DNA of 64,000 bases from Oncomelania hupensis (lineage: Eukaryota; Mollusca; Gastropoda; Littorinimorpha; Pomatiopsidae), in contig CM072517.1 of the NCBI GenBank assembly GCA_036898135.1, positions 68,800,604 to 68,864,603 on the forward strand. The letters run 5' to 3'. Under the pieces are notes generated by a model. The model worked only from the letters and a program-made list of their open reading frames with translations, was not told the origin of the DNA and ran no database searches. A program made the position numbers and the translations under genes. Shown piece by piece: positions 11,154-22,305 of the stretch. The stretch's first letter is position 1, and the number at the start of each line of letters is the position of its first letter.

Positions 11154-12934
11154 TGTCACGACCTAATGTCGGACAGAGATCCCTCCCGAACAACCCAGCT
11201 ATCTAACTACCTACCCGAAACTAAACAGTCGCACGCACACACACACAAATAAGTAACAAACACGTCAGTTAAGTTTTAAAATAAAAAAACAAGTTTTACT
11301 TCCCAAAATCACACTTTCATACGCACAAAACAACAATCACACCAACCATACATAAACAAAGCATCAACAGAAATATAATCGGGTGAAATGGAAAATGAAA
11401 TGAAATGAGATGATAAATGACTGAATTGGAATGCACTATTTAAACATGACACAAAAAACAACAACAAAGTAAATCAAATGGTATTTCACACTTTAAACTG
11501 CTTAGGCCAGAAGAAATACCATTAGGAAAGAAAACTTCCAAAAATTGTCTTTGGTTATTAATCAGGCACGAAAGTCAAACGTTCATTTATAGTTAATAGG
11601 TGCCTTTCTTTGCCTCAAAAGAATTAATATAAAAAACCAGTTGATAAACCAGTTAGAAGGATGACTAAATAAATAATGTAGACCACGTGGCAGAAGACCG
11701 CTGAGCCGGCACCGCTGGCAAAGGTCCAGGGAGGAACACCCCGAGGGGGGTAAGGCACTGTCCGCAGAAGGCGGCGAGGAAAGCTTCAACCTGCCCACCC
11801 TCGGGGTTCTCTGGCAACCGCTGCTGCACCCGGTCGTACCGACGGTGCGGAAGGTTGAGACGGTTCCAGACGCAGACCCAGTCAAACCGGTAACTGCCAA
11901 TGCCGCTCTGTCTTGACTGAAAACGCCCGGTGTCACCCAGCTCAGTAGCCGACCGGGTAAACGTGGTGATGGCCCAGATGACCAATGGACTATGTGGTTA
12001 ATGAAGATGTCATTGATGAAGTAGAGGAAGAAGAAGAACGAAGAACGGAGAACGAAGACTCATCCTGTAATCAGGCACGAGTATAAGTCCCAGTGCAAAC
12101 ATACAATTATTTACCCCCTGCCGATTTTTATACCAAAGAATGTTCATATATGCCACCGATATATAACCCGGGAAAGATAATCTCTATCACAAATGAACAT
12201 GATGTTTTCTTAATGACGGAATATATATACAACGTCTAATATATATACATTCTCAAACATTCCATCACATTCACAACACATAACCTGGGGACATAAAATG
12301 CTACCTGCTCCCGACCCAACATTTCAACCTAACAAAATGCAATAAAAAAACAAAACGGGAGAAATAAATAGGAACACAAACAAACTATCTTTCATTTACA
12401 CCAAGACAAGAAGCAACGGCTGTAAGAAAATAAAGCATTCACTTACCAGTCCGTGTTAGAATCTTTTGACTTGTGGACACTCTCGACTGTCTGCTTATAC
12501 CTAGATATAAACACACCTATAGACCGGTCACAACAGACCTAAGATGTCTACTGTCCTTGACTTCAGTGCTAGACTAAATCCAAGTTGGTCGCACAACCAC
12601 ATCAAAAAATATGTCTCCCTGCCTCAATGTCGCTAACCTACGTATATATATATTTCCACCCCGAACTTTCTAGAAAAATAAAAGAACTCACTACGATAAT
12701 TCTAAAACCAAAGTCAAACTTTGCTGTGCCCTTCTATATTATTACTAAATTTCATAAAGCTGTACACGCTATTCAGCCCGTCGCTAAACAATAACAGCAC
12801 GAGGTGCAACGCTAATATCGTTTCGCACGTGCGCTTCAGTTTCTTGCTACTACGACTTTTAGATTTACAGTTAAAGGGACACATTCACATTTTTCACTTT
12901 AATATATTTTTACATAAACACTGTCAACCTGACA
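11154..12934 (-). repeat. 3' LTR of element A
   Basis: 1781-bp copy of 16984-18765 with TGTCACGACC and AACCTGACA ends, in the 3' position relative to the minus-strand genes. Open frames inside it recur in the other LTR and have no recognisable domain. Confidence 0.92.
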
Positions 12935-12946
12935 TACCCCCCCACC
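12935..12946 (-). other. Polypurine tract of element A
   Basis: On the minus strand GGTGGGGGGGTA lies directly before the 3' LTR, the expected plus-strand primer of reverse transcription. Confidence 0.75.
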
Positions 12947-13017
12947 AAGATTAAACTACCAGTTTAATTACAATTATGGTTTTAAGCAGGGATATTTACA
13001 TTTTACAGTTTTGTCTT

Positions 13018-16000
13018 TTACACATTTCTGGACAGAAAATCGGCGTCAACATTTTGCTTGCCTGGTATTGCTTCCACGGTGAAGTCATATGCCTGCAACT
13101 GCATAGCCCACCTCATCAACTTGGGACTCTGAGGCTTGATCCTATGCAACCACTGCAAAGGACTGTGGTCCGTTTGTACTCGGAAATGACGTCCCAAGAG
13201 GAATTGGCTGTACTTCTGTACCCCGAATACCACCGCCAAGCATTCCTTCTCAATGGGGGAATAATTCCTTTCTGCCGAGTTCGCACTGGAGTGTCGTCCA
13301 CCGTCCGAATTTCGCATTCAGTCAGCTCGGTCCTCAGCGGCAAATCGGTGAGAACATCAGCGAACTGTCCCACCACTTCCCGAACGGCATCATGGATCTC
13401 TGGCGTTTCTGGATCCAGATTAATGTTGTCCAAAGACTCCTCTGCAACTAAGGGGAACACAGGTAGAGATCCGGAACTCACCTGAACCTCGGAGTCATTC
13501 TGTTCATCCAGAACAGATATAGCGGCGACAACTCCACTTCGCTCCAGGTAACGCTGTAATAGATTTACATGGTAAGTTTTTACCTTGTCTCCCACCTGTA
13601 TTTTGTAATCCGTAGGACCCACTCTGCTTTGCACCACGTAAGGTCCCTTCCAAGACATTTTCATTTTGTTCTCTTTGCATGGGGACAACATGAGCACCTT
13701 ACATCCCACTGGAAAAACCCTGAGCTTTGCCTTCTTGTCGAAGTGACGCTTCTGACGCGCAGCTTCCTTTCCAAGGGACTCTTTTGCTATCCTGCAAGTC
13801 TCTTCAACTTTTTCACGCAAATCGAGCACGTGTTGTAAGGCTGTTTTGACTTCCTGCTCCTGCGTCTCTCGAGTCCACAGTTCCTTGAGTACCTGCATCG
13901 GTCCTCTGGGTGTACGACCGTACAGCAACTGAAAAGGAGAAAAACCTGTACTTGCTTGTGGTACCTCTCTGTAGGCGAACAACAATGCCGGGATATACCT
14001 GTCCCAGGTTTTTGGCTTTTCTGAACACAACTTCTTGATCATGGACTTTAAGGTTTGATTAAACCGTTCCACTAGCCCGTTGCACATGGCGTGGTATGGC
14101 GTCGTGAGGTTTCCCTTAACAGCTAACAACCTGTACACCTCCTTCATTACCTCTGAAGTGAATTGCGAACCTCGGTCAGAGAGCACTTCACCTGGGATGC
14201 CCAACCTTGTCCACATCTCCCATAATGCTTCGGCGATGGTTTCTGCCCTAATGTCTTTTAAAGCAGTAGCCTCTGGGTACCTGGTTGCGTAGTCCACCAT
14301 GACCAAAATAAATCTGTACCCACGGTCAGAACATGGAATGATCGGCCCAACAATATCAACCGCTACCTTCTCAAACGGCTGATCCACTAAAGGCATGCTT
14401 ACCAATGTTGCTTTAGGCACTCTACCTTTGGGTAACGCTCGCTGACACACGTCGCATGACTGGCAATACCGGCGAATGTCTCCCGACATCTGAGGCCAAT
14501 AGAAATCAGTCCAGATCCGATGCAACGTCCGTCTTCCTCCAGCATGTCCGCTCATGGGAGTGTCGTGGCCCAACTTCATGACATCCTGTCGAAGAGACTT
14601 TGGGACACATATCTGTTTATACGTCCTCCCCTCATCCTCGACTACCCTCAACAACAATCCCTTCTTTCTGATGAACTTGACTCTGCCCTTTTGCTTTCCT
14701 TGGCTAACAACGAGCTCACCTGTGTCTGCAGCCCGTTGGGCTCTGGTAAGTGTAGGGTCTTCCCGTTGCAGCTTACTCAGCTGTTCTGGAGTAACGTCCA
14801 ACCCTGATATCCTGTCGACAGGGAATGGATGTGTCTCCCTCTCCTTCTTGGCCTGGGCTCTAGTTTGGACTGCAGCCAAACTTCCTGATGCATAAACTGG
14901 CACCTTGACAGATTCACCACTAGTAAAAGTAACAGTGTTGCCTATTACAACGTCACGGCACAGATGGTCCGCTACTAGCATGTGTATTCTCCCTCTTATC
15001 CATGGAGAAGAAACAACCACAGATGCAACAGGGTACTCACGCATGACGGTTGGATCTGCAAGCGATACTCTTTGTTTCATCCCCGCCAAAATGTCTTCCT
15101 CTGAGACTAACCTGGCTGAAACGATGCACAGCTCAGCTCCTGTGTCTCGCAAAGCTACCGCTGGGACACCGTTCACGATGACCTTAGCTTCTGACACGAC
15201 TTCCAGCTGGTTGCATTGGTCACACAAACTGGGGACGTCTCGCATCTCTGGCTCCGGCGAATCAGGTCGCACCGCTGCTGACCTGGTTGTCTTCCCTTGC
15301 TTGCAATCTCTCCGGACATGGCCTGGTTGCTTGCACTGAAAACAAACAATTTCCTTTGTTTTCACGTCACCTTTGAGCTTAGCGCCTGACCCACTCGTCT
15401 TACTAGATTCTGGCGACCGATCTCCCGTCCGCTTTTGTCGTTTGCCATCCTGGTTAGATCCGACCCGATCATCCCTCACCGACCGTCTGGCTAAGACGCG
15501 ATCGTCGGCAACCGTCGCAGCCTGCTCTGGGGTGGCCGCACAATGATTGCTAACTCTGGGTTTAGAGTGTTCACAAACTGCTCTAAAACAAAAGCATCTA
15601 CTACCTGCCCTGGGTCCTTGTGGTCGACGTTGGCGAGGCAAAACCACCGAGACAACATCTGCTTGAGCCTCTTGATGAAAGACGCAAAGTTCTCGGCCGG
15701 CTCCTTCCTCATCGACCTGAACGTACGCCTGAAGTAGTCGGCGTCCCGTCGAAAACGAAACAGTAAGGCCTTCTTCACTTCATCGTAGTTCTTGGCATCC
15801 TCTGGCGTCAACTGCAAAAATGCCTCCCGAGCTGCACCCTGCAAAAGTGGAACTAACCTACTCGTCCACGTAGCTCTTTCCCAGCCATGCATTGTCGCAA
15901 CCCGCTCAAAATGTAGAAGATACTGGTCCATGTCATCCTTATCATCAAAAGACGAAATCTTCACCCGGTACCCACTATCATTTAACTTACTGCTCTGTGC

Positions 16001-16582
16001 TTTTAGTACTTCCTTTAAAGTACTCACTTCCTCGATTCGCAGTTCCTCTTGTTTTTTTAGCTCCTCGCGGCGTACCCTGAGCTCTTCCTGACGAAACTCC
16101 TCCAGTCGAGTGTCACGTTCCGCCTGCCTCTTGAGCTCCTCCTGTCTCAATCTGAGCTCCTCCCTCCGGAACTCTTCCTGCTGCCTGAGCTCCTCCTGAC
16201 GAACGACACGCTCCTCATCCGCTCTGGCGAGATCTGCGGCCATCTTAACCAAGTCTGGCCCCATCGTCATTCCTGACGAGACAAGCATAGACATGTAACG
16301 TCCCACCCCCGACTCCTTACCAAAAGATGTCGCTCCTCCTGACGCTCCTCTTGACGGTGACATACCTCGTCCCTTTGCCGTCATCTTGAACGCGCTGATC
16401 GGTGTTGCTTGGGGTTTGGTGCGTCCTCCACGTGGAGTGGTTTCAGTCACGGGTTTCCCGACAATACCAGTGACCACAGTCTCCCCAGTGGCTGCCACAA
16501 CCAAGTCTTTCGCGTCAACTTTCTCATCAACATCACTATTACTCAACTCAGGCTGATACTTTCCCCCAGATCTTAATGCCAT
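13018..16582 (-). pseudogene. gag-pol of element A (gag, PR, IN, RNase H; RT deleted)
   Basis: The ATG at 16582 opens gag (MALRSGGK), with a long charged Arg/Glu coiled-coil region and a retrotransposon-gag domain (DQYLLHFERVA to FVLEQFVNTL). Near 15535 the frame shifts. The next frame carries the CCHC knuckle (CFQCKQPGHVRRDC), aspartic protease (ALRDTGAEL), integrase HHCC zinc motif (HDTPMSGH...CQSCDVC) and a complete D,D35E core (VDIVGPI, SDRGSQF, GLVERFNQ), then a GPY-type tail (SWKGPYVV). After the PVRTR block the sequence jumps to the middle of RNase H (ERNYSPIEKECLAVV) in another frame, losing roughly 330 residues including all RT motifs. It ends DADFLSRNV at 13018. Compare the intact element at 46200-50759. 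Confidence 0.9.
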
Positions 16583-16958
16583 TCTTGAAACAACCTACCT
16601 AACACCCTAACAAACACCCCACCCTACTTCCCCACCTAACCAACTACTTACAATAGAAGTGCAGACAGTCGTCGCGAGTGAGTGTCCGCGTCTTGGCCAC
16701 AGAACACGGACTGGCAAGGAACGTCCTCTCCCAGCCGCAACTCCCTCGTGGAACCTGGTGTAAGTCCGCTTGCACAAGGCCCCGGACGCCCGCCTACCTC
16801 CCACTGAAAAATAGTTGCATACACACCACAATCTCACAACACACCCTAGCTAAACACAGGCCACTAATACTACTAACACTATCCTAGCAGTCAGTTGGTC
16901 AGTCAGTCGTCGTCAATCGTAATCACGTCGGTCAATCGTAATCACGTCGGTCAATCGT
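16583..16958 (-). other. Leader of element A
   Basis: Untranslated region between PBS and gag. It holds no ORF of note apart from the PBS-like repeats at its LTR-proximal end. Confidence 0.6.
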
Positions 16959-16969
16959 AATCACGTCAG
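16921..16969 (-). repeat. Three PBS-like repeats at 19-bp spacing
   Basis: AATCACGTCGG occurs at 16921-16931 and 16940-16950, and as AATCACGTCAG at 16959-16969. The last is part of the PBS. All match the 3' end of tRNA-Trp. The spacer TCAATCGT is identical between them. Confidence 0.85.
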
Positions 16970-16977
16970 GGTCACCA
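16959..16977 (-). other. Primer binding site, tRNA-Trp type
   Basis: The plus-strand text AATCACGTCAGGGTCACCA equals the 3' end of animal tRNA-Trp (…AATCACGTCGGGGTCA plus CCA) with one mismatch. It lies 6 bp inside the 5' LTR, so the minus-strand RNA would pair with that tRNA. The tRNA identity is recalled knowledge. Confidence 0.75.
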
Positions 16978-16983
16978 AATATA

Positions 16984-18765
16984 TGTCACGACCTAATGTC
17001 GGACAGAGATCCCTCCCGAACAACCCAGCTATCTAACTACCTACCCGAAACTAAACAGTCGCACGCACACACACACAAATAAGTAACAAACACGTCAGTT
17101 AAGTTTTAAAATTAAAAAAACAAGTTTTACTTCCCAAAATCACACTTTCATACGCACAAAACAACAATCACACCAACCATACATAAACAAAGCATCAACA
17201 GAAATATAATCGGGTGAAATGGAAAATGAAATGAAATGAGATGATAAATGACTGAATTGGAATGCACTATTTAAACATGACACAAAAAACAACAACAAAG
17301 TAAATCAAATGGTATTTCACACTTTAAACTGCTTAGGCCAGAAGAAATACCATTAGGAAAGAAAACTTCCAAAAATTGTCTTTGGTTATTAATCAGGCAC
17401 GAAAGTCAAACGTTCATTTATAGTTAATAGGTGCCTTTCTTTGCCTCAAAAGAATTAATATAAAAAAACAGTTGATAAACCAGTTAGAAGGATGACTAAA
17501 TAAATAATGTAGACCACGTGGCAGAAGACCGCTGAGCCGGCACCGCTGGCAAAGGTCCAGGGAGGAACACCCCGAGGGGGGTAAGGCACTGTCCGCAGAA
17601 GGCGGCGAGGAAAGCTTCAACCTGCCCACCCTCAAGGTTCTCTGGCAACCGCTGCTGCACCCGGTCGTACCGACGGTGCGGAAGGTTGAGACGGTTCCAG
17701 ACGCAGACCCAGTCAAACCGGTAACTGCCAATGCCGCTCTGTCTTGACTGAAAACGCCCGGTGTCACCCAGCTCAGTAGCCGACCGGGTAAACGTGGTGA
17801 TGGCCCAGATGACCAATGGACTATGTGGTTAATGAAGATGTCATTGATGAAGTAGAGGAAGAAGAAGAACGAAGAACGGAGAACGAAGACTCATCCTGTA
17901 ATCAGGCACGAGTATAAGTCCCAGTGCAAATATACAATTATTTACCCCCTGCCGATTTTTATACCAAAGAATGTTCATATATGCCACCGATATATAACCC
18001 GGGAAAGATAATCTCTATTACAAATGAACATGATGTTTTCTTAATGACGGAATATATATACAACGTCTAATATATATACATTCTCAAACATTCCATCACA
18101 TTCACAACACATAACCTGGGGACATAAAATGCTACCTGCTCCCGACCCAACATTTCAACCTAACAAAATGCAATAAAAAAACAAAACGGGAGAAATAAAT
18201 AGGAACACAAACAAACTATCTTTCATTTACACCAAGACAAGAAGCAACGGCTGTAAGAAAATAAAGCATTCACTTACCAGTCCGTGTTAGAATCTTTTGA
18301 CTTGTGGACACTCTCGACTGTCTGCTTATACCTAGATATAAACACACCTATAGACCGGTCACAACAGACCTAAGATGTCTACTGTCCTTGACTTCAGTGC
18401 TAGACTAAATCCAAGTTGGTCGCACAACCACATCAAAAAATATGTCTCCCTGCCTCAATGTCGCTAACCTACGTATATATATATTTCCACCCCGAACTTT
18501 CTAGAAAAATAAAAGAACTCACTACGATAATTCTAAAACCAAAGTCAAACTTTGCTGTGCCCTTCTATATTATTACTAAATTTCATAAAGCTGTACACGC
18601 TATTCAGCCCGTCGCTAAACAATAACAGCACGAGGTGCAACGCTAATATCGTTTCGCACGTGCGCTTCAGTTTCTTGCTACTACGACTTTTAGATTTACA
18701 GTTAAAGGGACACATTCACATTTTTCACTTTAATATATTTTTACATAAACACTGTCAACCTGACA
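16984..18765 (-). repeat. 5' LTR of element A
   Basis: 1782-bp LTR, nearly identical to 11154-12934. It would contain the element's promoter; I could not place a TATA box with confidence. Confidence 0.92.
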
Positions 18766-18770
18766 CTCCG

Positions 18771-19028
18771 TGACACCTTTTTTTTTTTTTTTTCTAAACC
18801 CACTTTTTCACAAACTGCTTGAAGGATTTGGTTTAAATTGGTTGTACTTAAATTTTACGTACGCATCCAGCGTTAAACCAAACTTATGCACATAGAGTGA
18901 CGTAATAAGGAAGACGTAATTTAAAAAAAATCTTTAAACTTCTTACGTAATTAGAGTGTACAGATACATTGAGCCTAAGTCAAAATGTGTGTATAAAACT
19001 ATAAATACGTGTGCACACGCAAGCAAGC

Positions 19029-19072
<44 letters not shown>

Positions 19073-19104
19073 ACGTGTGCGCGTGACCAGGTTTGGCTTT
19101 TTCC
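18771..19104. other. Non-coding stretch with poly-T and (CA)n tract
   Basis: A T-run follows the right TSD (about 18778-18794), and a CA dinucleotide tract lies at about 19033-19073. No gene; consistent with intron sequence before the exon at 19105. Confidence 0.6.
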
Positions 19105-19115
19105 AGGAACGCAAG

Positions 19116-19317
19116 ATGGCGGCCCAAGTAAGAGATGACTTAGATGAATACTGTCGCGATCAAAAGCTGACCGATGACACCATTGACAAACTACGTCAAC
19201 ACGGGTTTACTACCAAATCGCTGCTTTCCATGCTCCGTGTCTGCGACATCGAGAAGCTGAACCTCAATATGGGACAAAGCTGTTGCCTGAAAAGTGTTTT
19301 GAACAGCCTTCAAAAAG
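19116..19317 (+). CDS. First coding exon of a host gene, small helical (SAM/death-fold-like) domain
   Basis: The ATG at 19116 is in strong context (GCAAGATGGCGG). The exon opens MAAQVRDDLDEYCRDQ and encodes 67 residues with alternating hydrophobic and charged positions (LDEYCRDQKL, IDKLRQHGF, LLSMLRVCDIEKL, LNLNMGQ), the pattern of a five-helix SAM-like module with an LGxxxGQ-type loop. A polypyrimidine acceptor (TTTGGCTTTTTCCAG, ending 19104 or 19105) precedes it. The frame leaves through CAAAAAG followed by GTATGT, a good donor, in phase 1. I see no later exon in the window, so the product is unknown. SAM-like is a fold guess from pattern, not a match. Confidence 0.6.
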
Positions 19318-19438
19318 GTATGTAGATCTGTCTAACTTGTGTTATCATGATGCCAAACTAGAATTAAAAATAATACTCCCTTTTATCTTACCATGCTAGC
19401 AAAGTTCGAAAATCACAGTTAGGCATTGTCAGCTGAGA

Positions 19439-19527
<89 letters not shown>

Positions 19528-19605
19528 CTAAATATGTACGAATCACCTACGGTGACAGCATAGCGTACCGGTAACATGATCCAAACGCTCAGGCAGCGCA
19601 ATGAC
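19318..19605. other. Intron-like sequence with (GA)n microsatellite
   Basis: Follows the donor at 19318. A GA tract fills about 19435-19523. No coding signal. Confidence 0.7.
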
Positions 19606-19655
19606 TACTCCTTCGGATGAGAGTATAAACCGAGTTCTAGTCTGTGCACGCATGC
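19606..19655 (+). mobile_element. SINE family 1 internal fragment
   Basis: CTCCTTCGGATGAGAGTATAA and TTCTAGTCTGTG match the body of the family copy at 62162-62569 (antisense there). Both ends are missing. Confidence 0.6.
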
Positions 19656-19659
19656 TAGG

Positions 19660-19849
19660 TGCCGGGCAGTTTTGATGGTTCAGCGGCTTACTGGTAACCG
19701 AAAGGTCCTTGGTTCGAATCCCGAATTGGCCAACGTGTGACCAGATATTGTCCCCTTACCATCAACTGATTTGCTGGGGCTAGAATAATGTGACCAGTAG
19801 TCGCCTATACGCTCCGGTGTAGTGTGACTATAATCTACATACATTTCAT
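19660..19849 (+). mobile_element. tRNA-derived SINE, family 2
   Basis: The tRNA-like head has a perfect B box (GGTTCGAATCC) and a damaged A box. The body is shared with 34518-34715 and 59808-59996 (CAACGTGTGA, ACCAGTAGTC, GTGTGACTATAATC) and ends ATAATCTACATACA. It is the most diverged of the three copies. About 19850-20044 is non-coding and C/T-rich. Confidence 0.8.
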
Positions 19850-20044
19850 CGCATTGACTTCAAAGATGCTGATGGTCACTGGCTAGAGGAGGGAGTGCCA
19901 GATACATTTTTTAAAAAAGAAGAAAAAAATCAAGTTTGGCGTATTATCTCTTCACATACCACACCTTTCCCCTCCTCACCTCCCATCTTCCCTACCACTT
20001 TCTCATAATCCCCCCCCCCCTCGCTCCTCCCCCTTCCCCCTCTC

Positions 20045-20275
20045 CATCCTCATCTTTGAATTGGAAAGTGCTGCTCTGCAGCTGCCGCACTTTTGCCAAA
20101 GATTTATTCCTTGTAAACTCCATCTTCCTATATGCTTGCGAGACATGGACCCTCACAGCAGATCTACAACGAAGAATATAAAGCATGGAGATGAGGTGCT
20201 ACAAAAGACTTCTGGGCATTTCCTCTACCCAATGTCACGTAACCCGTGCGATTTACGTGAAACGCATAAACAACA
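20045..20275 (+). pseudogene. RTE-like LINE fragment (C-terminal region)
   Basis: Encodes LYACETWTLTADLQRRI, a stop, then SMEMRCYKRLLGIS, matching the region after the RT core of the RTE-like element at 5985-6835 (LTADLQRRIQSMEMMC). Upstream, FAKDLFLVNSIF is a damaged version of the same domain. Short, interrupted relic. Confidence 0.7.
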
Positions 20276-20929
20276 CAGACCTCAAGTACAACTACTCATA
20301 AATTTTACAAGACCACACCGTATTGCTGAGTTTGTTTTGTTGATGTTTCACTATTTCTGTTCTTTCATACACATATATAAAACATGCACATCAATGAGAT
20401 GGAGTGAATGATGTCAAATGGTATAATGCATGCACATACATGTATTGGTGCTACAAAGTATTACTTATTACATATTTATCTTAATACAAACTACTATACT
20501 CACTTTCCTTGACATCCATTCAAGACACAATTAACATTATAAATCTACTTACAGTTTATCAGCCACAACTTCAACACGTGAGAATAAAAGAATTATTGTT
20601 TTCAGTCAGAAAGTCAGGTCTTTGCTTTTTCCTTCACTCGTGGAATAGCTCTTTATTGCAGATCTTCGGTGGATATGGCCTTCTCTATACTGTCAATATG
20701 CAAACTCCTTTTACGGCCCAGCTTCCACTCGTTTATAAAAGTTATTATATGTCGAACCCCAAAGTCCTAGATCTTTATAGATCAATGTTATTCACACGAC
20801 AGGTTATGTGTTGCTATCTGTAGTAGTAGATAGTCTTTATATAACACCGATGACATCATTTGTCCTTACAGATTCTTCATAGGAATAGTCACGTCGTTGT
20901 TATCACACATGTAGATTAATATTTATTTT
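20276..20929. other. No gene recognised
   Basis: AT-rich sequence; the open frames lack motifs and splice support. Confidence 0.6.
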
Positions 20930-21242
20930 TATTATTATTTAATCGTTCTTATATAGCGCTTTACCAGCTCAAGAGCTGCTCAAGGCGCTGGCCGATAGAG
21001 GATCTAACTCAAGCCGCCCGAAACGCCCACCCGCAGCCTTTGGGCGCATGGTCTGACGCCCGTACAACTGAGCACAATCCTGGGCAGCCAGGGATGGGGG
21101 AGAAGGACCTAAGTGCATGCTGGGTGTGTTCTTGTCACCGGCACTCACTCGTCTAGGACATCAGCGTCAGGATCTTTAAAGTCCGTTATGATGGAATGTA
21201 TGCGACACAGACTAGACCTCGGTTTATACTCTCATCCGAAGG
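20930..21242 (-). mobile_element. tRNA-derived SINE family 1, 5'-truncated
   Basis: Minus-strand body and 3' end as in the 7929 and 62162 copies (blocks GCGCTATATAAGAACG, AGCGCCTTGAGCAG, TAACGGACTTTAAAG), with a degenerate A/T-rich tail toward 20915. The tRNA head and about 80 bp of body beyond 21242 are missing. 21243-21420 shows a short (AAAACTA)-like array (about 21366-21405) but no gene. Confidence 0.85.
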
Positions 21243-21420
21243 AGATTCACATAGTTCAGCATTTAGAATGATGTCTTTGAATGATATTCATTTCAATGAT
21301 CCATGATAGAATGAGGATTGTAGAATACATAAAATTGCAAATGTCCAGATTGTCCCCGAGAAATAAAACTAAAGCTAAAACTAGAACTAAAACTAAAACT
21401 GAAATTCAAACACCTGAAAC

Positions 21421-21448
21421 CACGGAATTAGATCACTCTAATTCCGTG
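21421..21448. other. Perfect 12-bp stem, 4-nt loop hairpin
   Basis: CACGGAATTAGA, loop TCAC, TCTAATTCCGTG: all 12 positions pair. It lies 3 bp before the TSD of the MITE at 21461. Possible remnant of a small inverted-repeat element. Confidence 0.85.
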
Positions 21449-21460
21449 CCTGAAACATAT

Positions 21461-21672
21461 GGGCTCTCTTAGATACTAGCCCTCGCATTACGGAAGTGAC
21501 GTTGCTCGTGAACTTTGCTTTGCTTAGTACCATCAACATGGCCGCTTTTCCGCCTTGTTTCTCGCTTGTAACCCTAACCCTTGATTTTTGTGTATCCAAG
21601 GGGTTTTCCAAGGGGTTTTCCGCGAAAATTTTGTCTTACATACGCAACGTCACTTCTGTAATAAGAGAGCCC
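21461..21672. mobile_element. 212-bp MULE-like MITE
   Basis: TIRs GGGCTCTCTTA and TAAGAGAGCCC are perfect. Inner TIR sequence continues with GAAGTGACGTTGC on the left mirrored by GCAACGTCACTTC on the right. Flanking TGAAACATAT duplications (21451-21460 and 21673-21682) are 10 bp, the size used by Mutator-like transposases. There is no ORF, so it would depend on a transposase supplied in trans. A CCCTAACCC telomere-like string lies inside. Confidence 0.8.
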
Positions 21673-21682
21673 TGAAACATAT

Positions 21683-21923
21683 GATAAACAAGGAAATGAT
21701 AGCGAGACGCCGCCATATTCACGCGATGACGTCAATCAGTCTCACCATCATTTCCGCCTACGCCATCTCCTAACTGCTAGGTTTATACAACTTTCTAATC
21801 AGAGCTATACTCATAATATCATTAGCCTAGTAGATTAAAAAAATAAAATACAACTAAGGGAAATAACCAAGTTAACTCAAAAATTATCTTAGTTATACAC
21901 TTCTTACTTCCCTCTTCCTCATC

Positions 21924-22004
<81 letters not shown>
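21683..22004. other. Non-coding with (TC)n microsatellite
   Basis: A TC tract covers about 21929-22003. No gene. Confidence 0.8.
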
Positions 22005-22007
<3 letters not shown>

Positions 22008-22231
22008 TTTTTCATGCATTAAAGATAAGAACACAGTTTTATGAACAGTTGCTTTCCACTTCCAGCTAATGAGATGGCACTTGTATATGCACATTGTAAA
22101 ATTTGCATTGTAAATATGAAAACCACGTGATCAACCATGTTTTCTATGGGCTGGTGGCCCGAAGAATGTTGTATTTGCCATGTGAATGTTGTTTTTTGGG
22201 AAGTAAACGGACGATGTCCAAACGTCCAAAC

Positions 22232-22304
<73 letters not shown>
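22005..22304 (+). mobile_element. LINE 3'-end fragment with (TC)n tail, copy 1
   Basis: A few codons of a LINE C-terminus (IKDKNTV region) are followed by a 3' UTR shared with the next copy (GGGCTGGTGGCCCGAAGA, AAACGGACGATGTCCAAA). It ends in a long TC tract (22232-22303). Sense strand is plus. Confidence 0.65.

Positions 22305-22305
<1 letters not shown>

Larger units (their letters stand above)
11154..18765 (-). mobile_element. Gmr1-type Ty3/Gypsy LTR retrotransposon A, structurally complete but RT-deleted
   Basis: A 7612-bp element flanked by CTCCG direct duplications (11149-11153 and 18766-18770). It has 1.78-kb LTRs that begin TGTCA and end TGACA, a PBS matching the tRNA-Trp 3' end, a G-rich PPT, and gag-PR-IN-(RT)-RH on the minus strand. 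Placing integrase before RT is the Gmr1 arrangement, known from deuterostome Ty3/Gypsy-like elements. The LTRs differ by about five substitutions and one single-base indel that I can find, so the insertion is recent. Deletion of the RT core and a gag frameshift mean it would have needed proteins from another copy. Confidence 0.9.

Noticed and set aside
11583..11985. Open frames of 106-117 codons, repeated at 17414-17816
   Set aside because: They lie inside the two LTRs of element A, have no domain and are duplicated only because the LTRs are.
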